In this document: positions 5,720 through 7,074 of the stretch, piece by piece | Layout of the letters: every line of letters begins with the position of its first letter | Numbering within the stretch: the first letter of the stretch is position 1 | Source: Campylobacterales bacterium | GTDB taxonomy: Bacteria; Campylobacterota; Campylobacteria; Campylobacterales; JACAEZ01 | NCBI GenBank assembly: GCA_013388565.1 | Contig: JACAEZ010000215.1 | Location: forward strand, 1-7,074 | Reading direction: 5' to 3' | DNA length: 7,074 bases | Program-made: the position numbers and the translations under genes | Notes under the pieces: model-generated | The model's input: only the letters and a program-made list of their open reading frames with translations | Databases searched by the model: none | Told to the model about the DNA's origin: nothing

Positions 5720-6426
5720 TGGATAATATTAACTTAATTACAATAATTGGAGTTGCATTTTTTGGTTCATTAGGACATTGTATAGGAATGTGTGGAGGTA
5801 TTGTAATAGCCTACTCATCTACAAAAATAGATAGTAACTCTTCAAAATTAAATCAAGCATTTTTTCATATGGCATATAATATTGGAAGAGTTACAACATA
5901 TATATTTTTAGGTGCTATATTTGGTCTTTTTGGAAGAGTAATAGCACTAAATCATTTAACAAACGGATTTTTATATATATTTGCAGGTGTAGTTATGCTA
6001 TTTGTTGCATTTTCACTTCAAGGAAAGATAAAATTTTTAACATCGTTAGAATATACATTACAAAACAGTAACTGGTTTAAACAAACATTTATAAAATTAC
6101 TTCATGATAAAAGCTATTTTAGTTTTTATATGCTTGGTATATTAAATGGTTTTTTACCTTGTGGTTTTGTATATTTTTTCGCTATAACAGCTGCTTCTAG
6201 TGCATCCCCATTTTATGGTGCTTTGATTATGGCTATTTTTGGTCTAAGCACAATTCCATCTCTTTTTAGTGTTGGTTTTTTGACAGGATTTATGAAAAAT
6301 AGTAAATTTAGAGATATTTTCATGAAAATATCTATTGTATTAATTGTTTTGTACTCTATTTTAACAATTTATAAAGGTTTTGAATTTTTAACGAATAGTA
6401 ACAGTTCTTTATTAAATTGTCACTAA
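5719..6426 (+). CDS. DsbD_2/SafE-type membrane protein, probable copper or thiol transport
   Basis: This 235-aa protein has about six TMs (roughly 7-31, 52-74, 81-99, 134-155, 160-188, 203-220). They are arranged as two similar halves, each with a cysteine motif in its first TM: GSLGHCIGMCGG at 16-27 (H20, C21, M24, C25) and LNGFLPCGFVY at 142-152 (P147, C148). These are the marks of the DsbD_2 (formerly UreH_2) family, often annotated as sulfite exporter TauE/SafE. It is related to CcdA/DsbD electron carriers and is frequently found next to copper and cbb3-oxidase assembly genes. The Cys and Met residues fit copper passage or thiol redox through the inner membrane. ATG at 5719 overlaps the nosL-like stop by one base. 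It is the last gene of the operon. The tail ends in C234-H235. Family assignment is strong; the sulfite-export label is probably misleading here. Confidence 0.88.
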   Translation: MDNINLITIIGVAFFGSLGHCIGMCGGIVIAYSSTKIDSNSSKLNQAFFHMAYNIGRVTTYIFLGAIFGLFGRVIALNHLTNGFLYIFAGVVMLFVAFSLQGKIKFLTSLEYTLQNSNWFKQTFIKLLHDKSYFSFYMLGILNGFLPCGFVYFFAITAASSASPFYGALIMAIFGLSTIPSLFSVGFLTGFMKNSKFRDIFMKISIVLIVLYSILTIYKGFEFLTNSNSSLLNCH

Positions 6427-6445
6427 TTATATTTAATAAATATTA

Positions 6446-6462
6446 TTTAATTGATAATTAAA
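6446..6462. promoter_or_regulatory. AT palindrome overlapping the -35 of the 92-aa gene
   Basis: TTTAATT (6446-6452) and AATTAAA (6456-6462) flank GAT. The palindrome covers the -35 box TTGATA, so a bound regulator would block the promoter. It could also be chance in a very AT-rich spacer. Confidence 0.25.
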
Positions 6463-6479
6463 TTGAATACTTATATAAT
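6451..6479 (+). promoter_or_regulatory. Sigma70 promoter of the 92-aa gene
   Basis: TTGATA (6451-6456), a 17-base spacer and a perfect TATAAT (6474-6479) give a near-consensus promoter. It lies 32 bases upstream of the ATG at 6512, in the 85-base gap after the six-gene operon. This is the best promoter match in the window. Confidence 0.7.
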
Positions 6480-6511
6480 GATTTAAACTTCAAATTAAAG
6501 GGATAATTAAA

Positions 6512-6790
6512 ATGGCTGCAACTTGTTCAATAAAAGCATATCATAGACAAGAAGAGAGATATGTTGGTTTAAATTTGGAATATACTCAAAAAGAGGATAG
6601 GATTAATATATTAAATGCAATAGAAGAGACTAAACAAAAATTTGACACACAGCCTATTATTTGGGACAATCAAAAAGAAGATGGAAGCGGTGGTGTTTAT
6701 ATTGAATTTAACGATGATTACGATAAAGAGTCTGGTCCATTTTATGAAGATGTGCTAAGAAAAATTGGCATAGACCATTGTGAGAGATAA
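6512..6790 (+). CDS. Hypothetical small soluble acidic protein
   Basis: I do not recognise this 92-aa protein. It has no signal peptide or membrane segment, so it should be cytoplasmic. It is rich in Asp and Glu, for example YTQKEDRINILNAIEETKQK (residues 24-43) and YIEFNDDYDKESGPFYEDV (63-81). Cysteines occur only near the two ends, C5 and C90. The pattern suggests a small alpha/beta fold: strand-like ATCSIKAY and YVGLNLEY, a helix at about 26-43, then strand-like GVYIEF and a final helix. ATG at 6512 has AAAGGGAT at 6497-6504. It has its own near-consensus promoter and a hairpin terminator, so it is a single-gene unit, probably well expressed. No function is assigned. Confidence 0.8.
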   Translation: MAATCSIKAYHRQEERYVGLNLEYTQKEDRINILNAIEETKQKFDTQPIIWDNQKEDGSGGVYIEFNDDYDKESGPFYEDVLRKIGIDHCER

Positions 6791-6792
6791 AA

Positions 6793-6820
6793 TTAAAAGA
6801 GGTTTGTTAACCTCTTTTAA
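6793..6820. terminator. Bidirectional intrinsic terminator
   Basis: A perfect 12-bp stem (TTAAAAGAGGTT, 6793-6804, with 6809-6820) encloses TGTT, two bases after the stop of the 92-aa gene. Read on the minus strand, the stem ends in TTTTAA and runs on into ATTTTATC, a good U-tract. On the + strand the U-tract is CTCTTTTAATGATTT. It can serve both the 92-aa gene and the minus-strand frame that ends at 6837. Confidence 0.8.
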
Positions 6821-6836
6821 TGATTTATCCAGACTT

Positions 6837-7073
6837 TTATGAATAGGTTTTGTGCCTATGTTGTCTCCTTTTATCAAAAAAGTGTTTTATTAATCCACAT
6901 TCGGTATCTATTGAATCGCTAGCATACGTATTATTTACCTTTACTACTTTTACTAACTGACCTTACGCACTCCTCAACCTCTGCAATTCCATAAAAGCCA
7001 TTTGATTAGCTTTGATTAAAAGCTTAGCTCTAAGTGCAAAATGGTTTAAAGCAGTTTTGATTTTTAGACATTC
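6837..7073 (-). pseudogene. 3' part of a minus-strand gene with an in-frame TAA, unrecognised
   Basis: One minus-strand frame enters from the right edge. The first part (7073 down to 6966, 36 codons) reads ECLKIKTALNHF then ALRAKLLIKANQMAFMELQR and LRSA, helical in character. A TAA at 6965-6963 follows. The same frame then stays open for 41 more codons (6962-6840), beginning GQLVKVVKVNNTYASDS and ending in basic KRRQHRHKTYS, with a TAA at 6839-6837, 16 bases from the hairpin that can terminate minus-strand transcription. Either the gene ends at 6963 and the rest is chance, or a gene of at least 78 codons is broken by one nonsense codon. The stretch looks less AT-rich than its neighbours (AGG, GCG, CAG and TTG codons), which could mean transferred DNA. 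I do not recognise the family. Confidence 0.4.
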
Positions 7074-7074
7074 A

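Noticed and set aside
2212..6426. Nitrous oxide reductase (nos) gene cluster
   Set aside because: Only the NosL-like protein points that way. There is no nosZ, nosD, nosY or nos cytochrome gene, and the ABC pair is FtsX/LolD type rather than NosF/NosY.
5719..6426. True sulfite exporter (TauE/SafE) function
   Set aside because: The HCxGMCGG and LPCG motifs and the NosL-like neighbour fit the DsbD_2 copper/thiol group better. No sulfur-oxidation genes are nearby.
6843..6859. Small hairpin ATAGG-N7-CCTAT
   Set aside because: A five-base stem inside the probable minus-strand coding frame with no T-run is likely chance.
214..6965. Recoding of TAA as a sense codon, suggested by TAA inside thrS and inside the minus-strand frame
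   Set aside because: TAA ends infC, rpmI, rplT, the ATPase, the NosL-like gene, the DsbD_2 gene and the 92-aa gene at the expected places, so TAA is a normal stop here.
1..7074. tRNA genes, CRISPR arrays and insertion sequences
   Set aside because: I saw no cloverleaf ending in CCA, no regularly spaced direct repeats, and no recognisable transposase or terminal inverted repeats. The right-edge frame is the only possible mobile-element remnant, and I could not identify it.

Overview
The window is very AT-rich and carries the conserved block thrS-infC-rpmI-rplT, followed by genes of strongly Campylobacterota character. The ribosomal and IF3 sequences, the heavy use of TTG starts and the tightly overlapping genes fit an Arcobacter-like member of the Arcobacteraceae. 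This placement is an inference from sequence style, not from a search.

Left block (1-2132): the 3' part of thrS (threonyl-tRNA synthetase) enters from the left edge and is interrupted by an in-frame TAA at 214-216, although homology continues unbroken on both sides. infC (IF3) starts with TTG and overlaps the thrS stop by 4 bases. A good intrinsic terminator follows infC. Two back-to-back hairpins then precede rpmI (L35), and two more lie between rpmI and rplT (L20). These may be the L20/L35 autoregulatory leader. A hairpin after rplT closes the block.

Middle block (2212-6426): six genes on the + strand, nearly all overlapping, form one operon. They encode a 79-aa membrane-anchored protein, an FtsX/MacB-type ABC permease, a LolD/MacB-type ATPase, an eight-TM protein whose soluble-loop cysteines (MC, CC, CPYC) all map to the periplasmic side, a NosL-family copper-chaperone-like protein with a TM anchor, and a DsbD_2/SafE-type membrane protein with HCxGMC and LPCG motifs. 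No nosZ or other nos gene is present. My inference is a periplasmic copper (or copper/thiol) handling machine, perhaps serving a cuproenzyme such as cbb3 oxidase. The eight-TM Cys protein and the small first protein are unrecognised parts, and this is the most likely undescribed system in the window.

Right block (6427-7074): a near-consensus sigma70 promoter drives a 92-aa soluble acidic protein of unknown function. A perfect 12-bp hairpin follows and probably serves as a bidirectional terminator. From the right edge a minus-strand reading frame of different composition runs leftward to 6837, with one in-frame TAA at 6963-6965. It looks like the tail of a broken or unrecognised gene. There are thus two interrupted reading frames, one at each end of the window.
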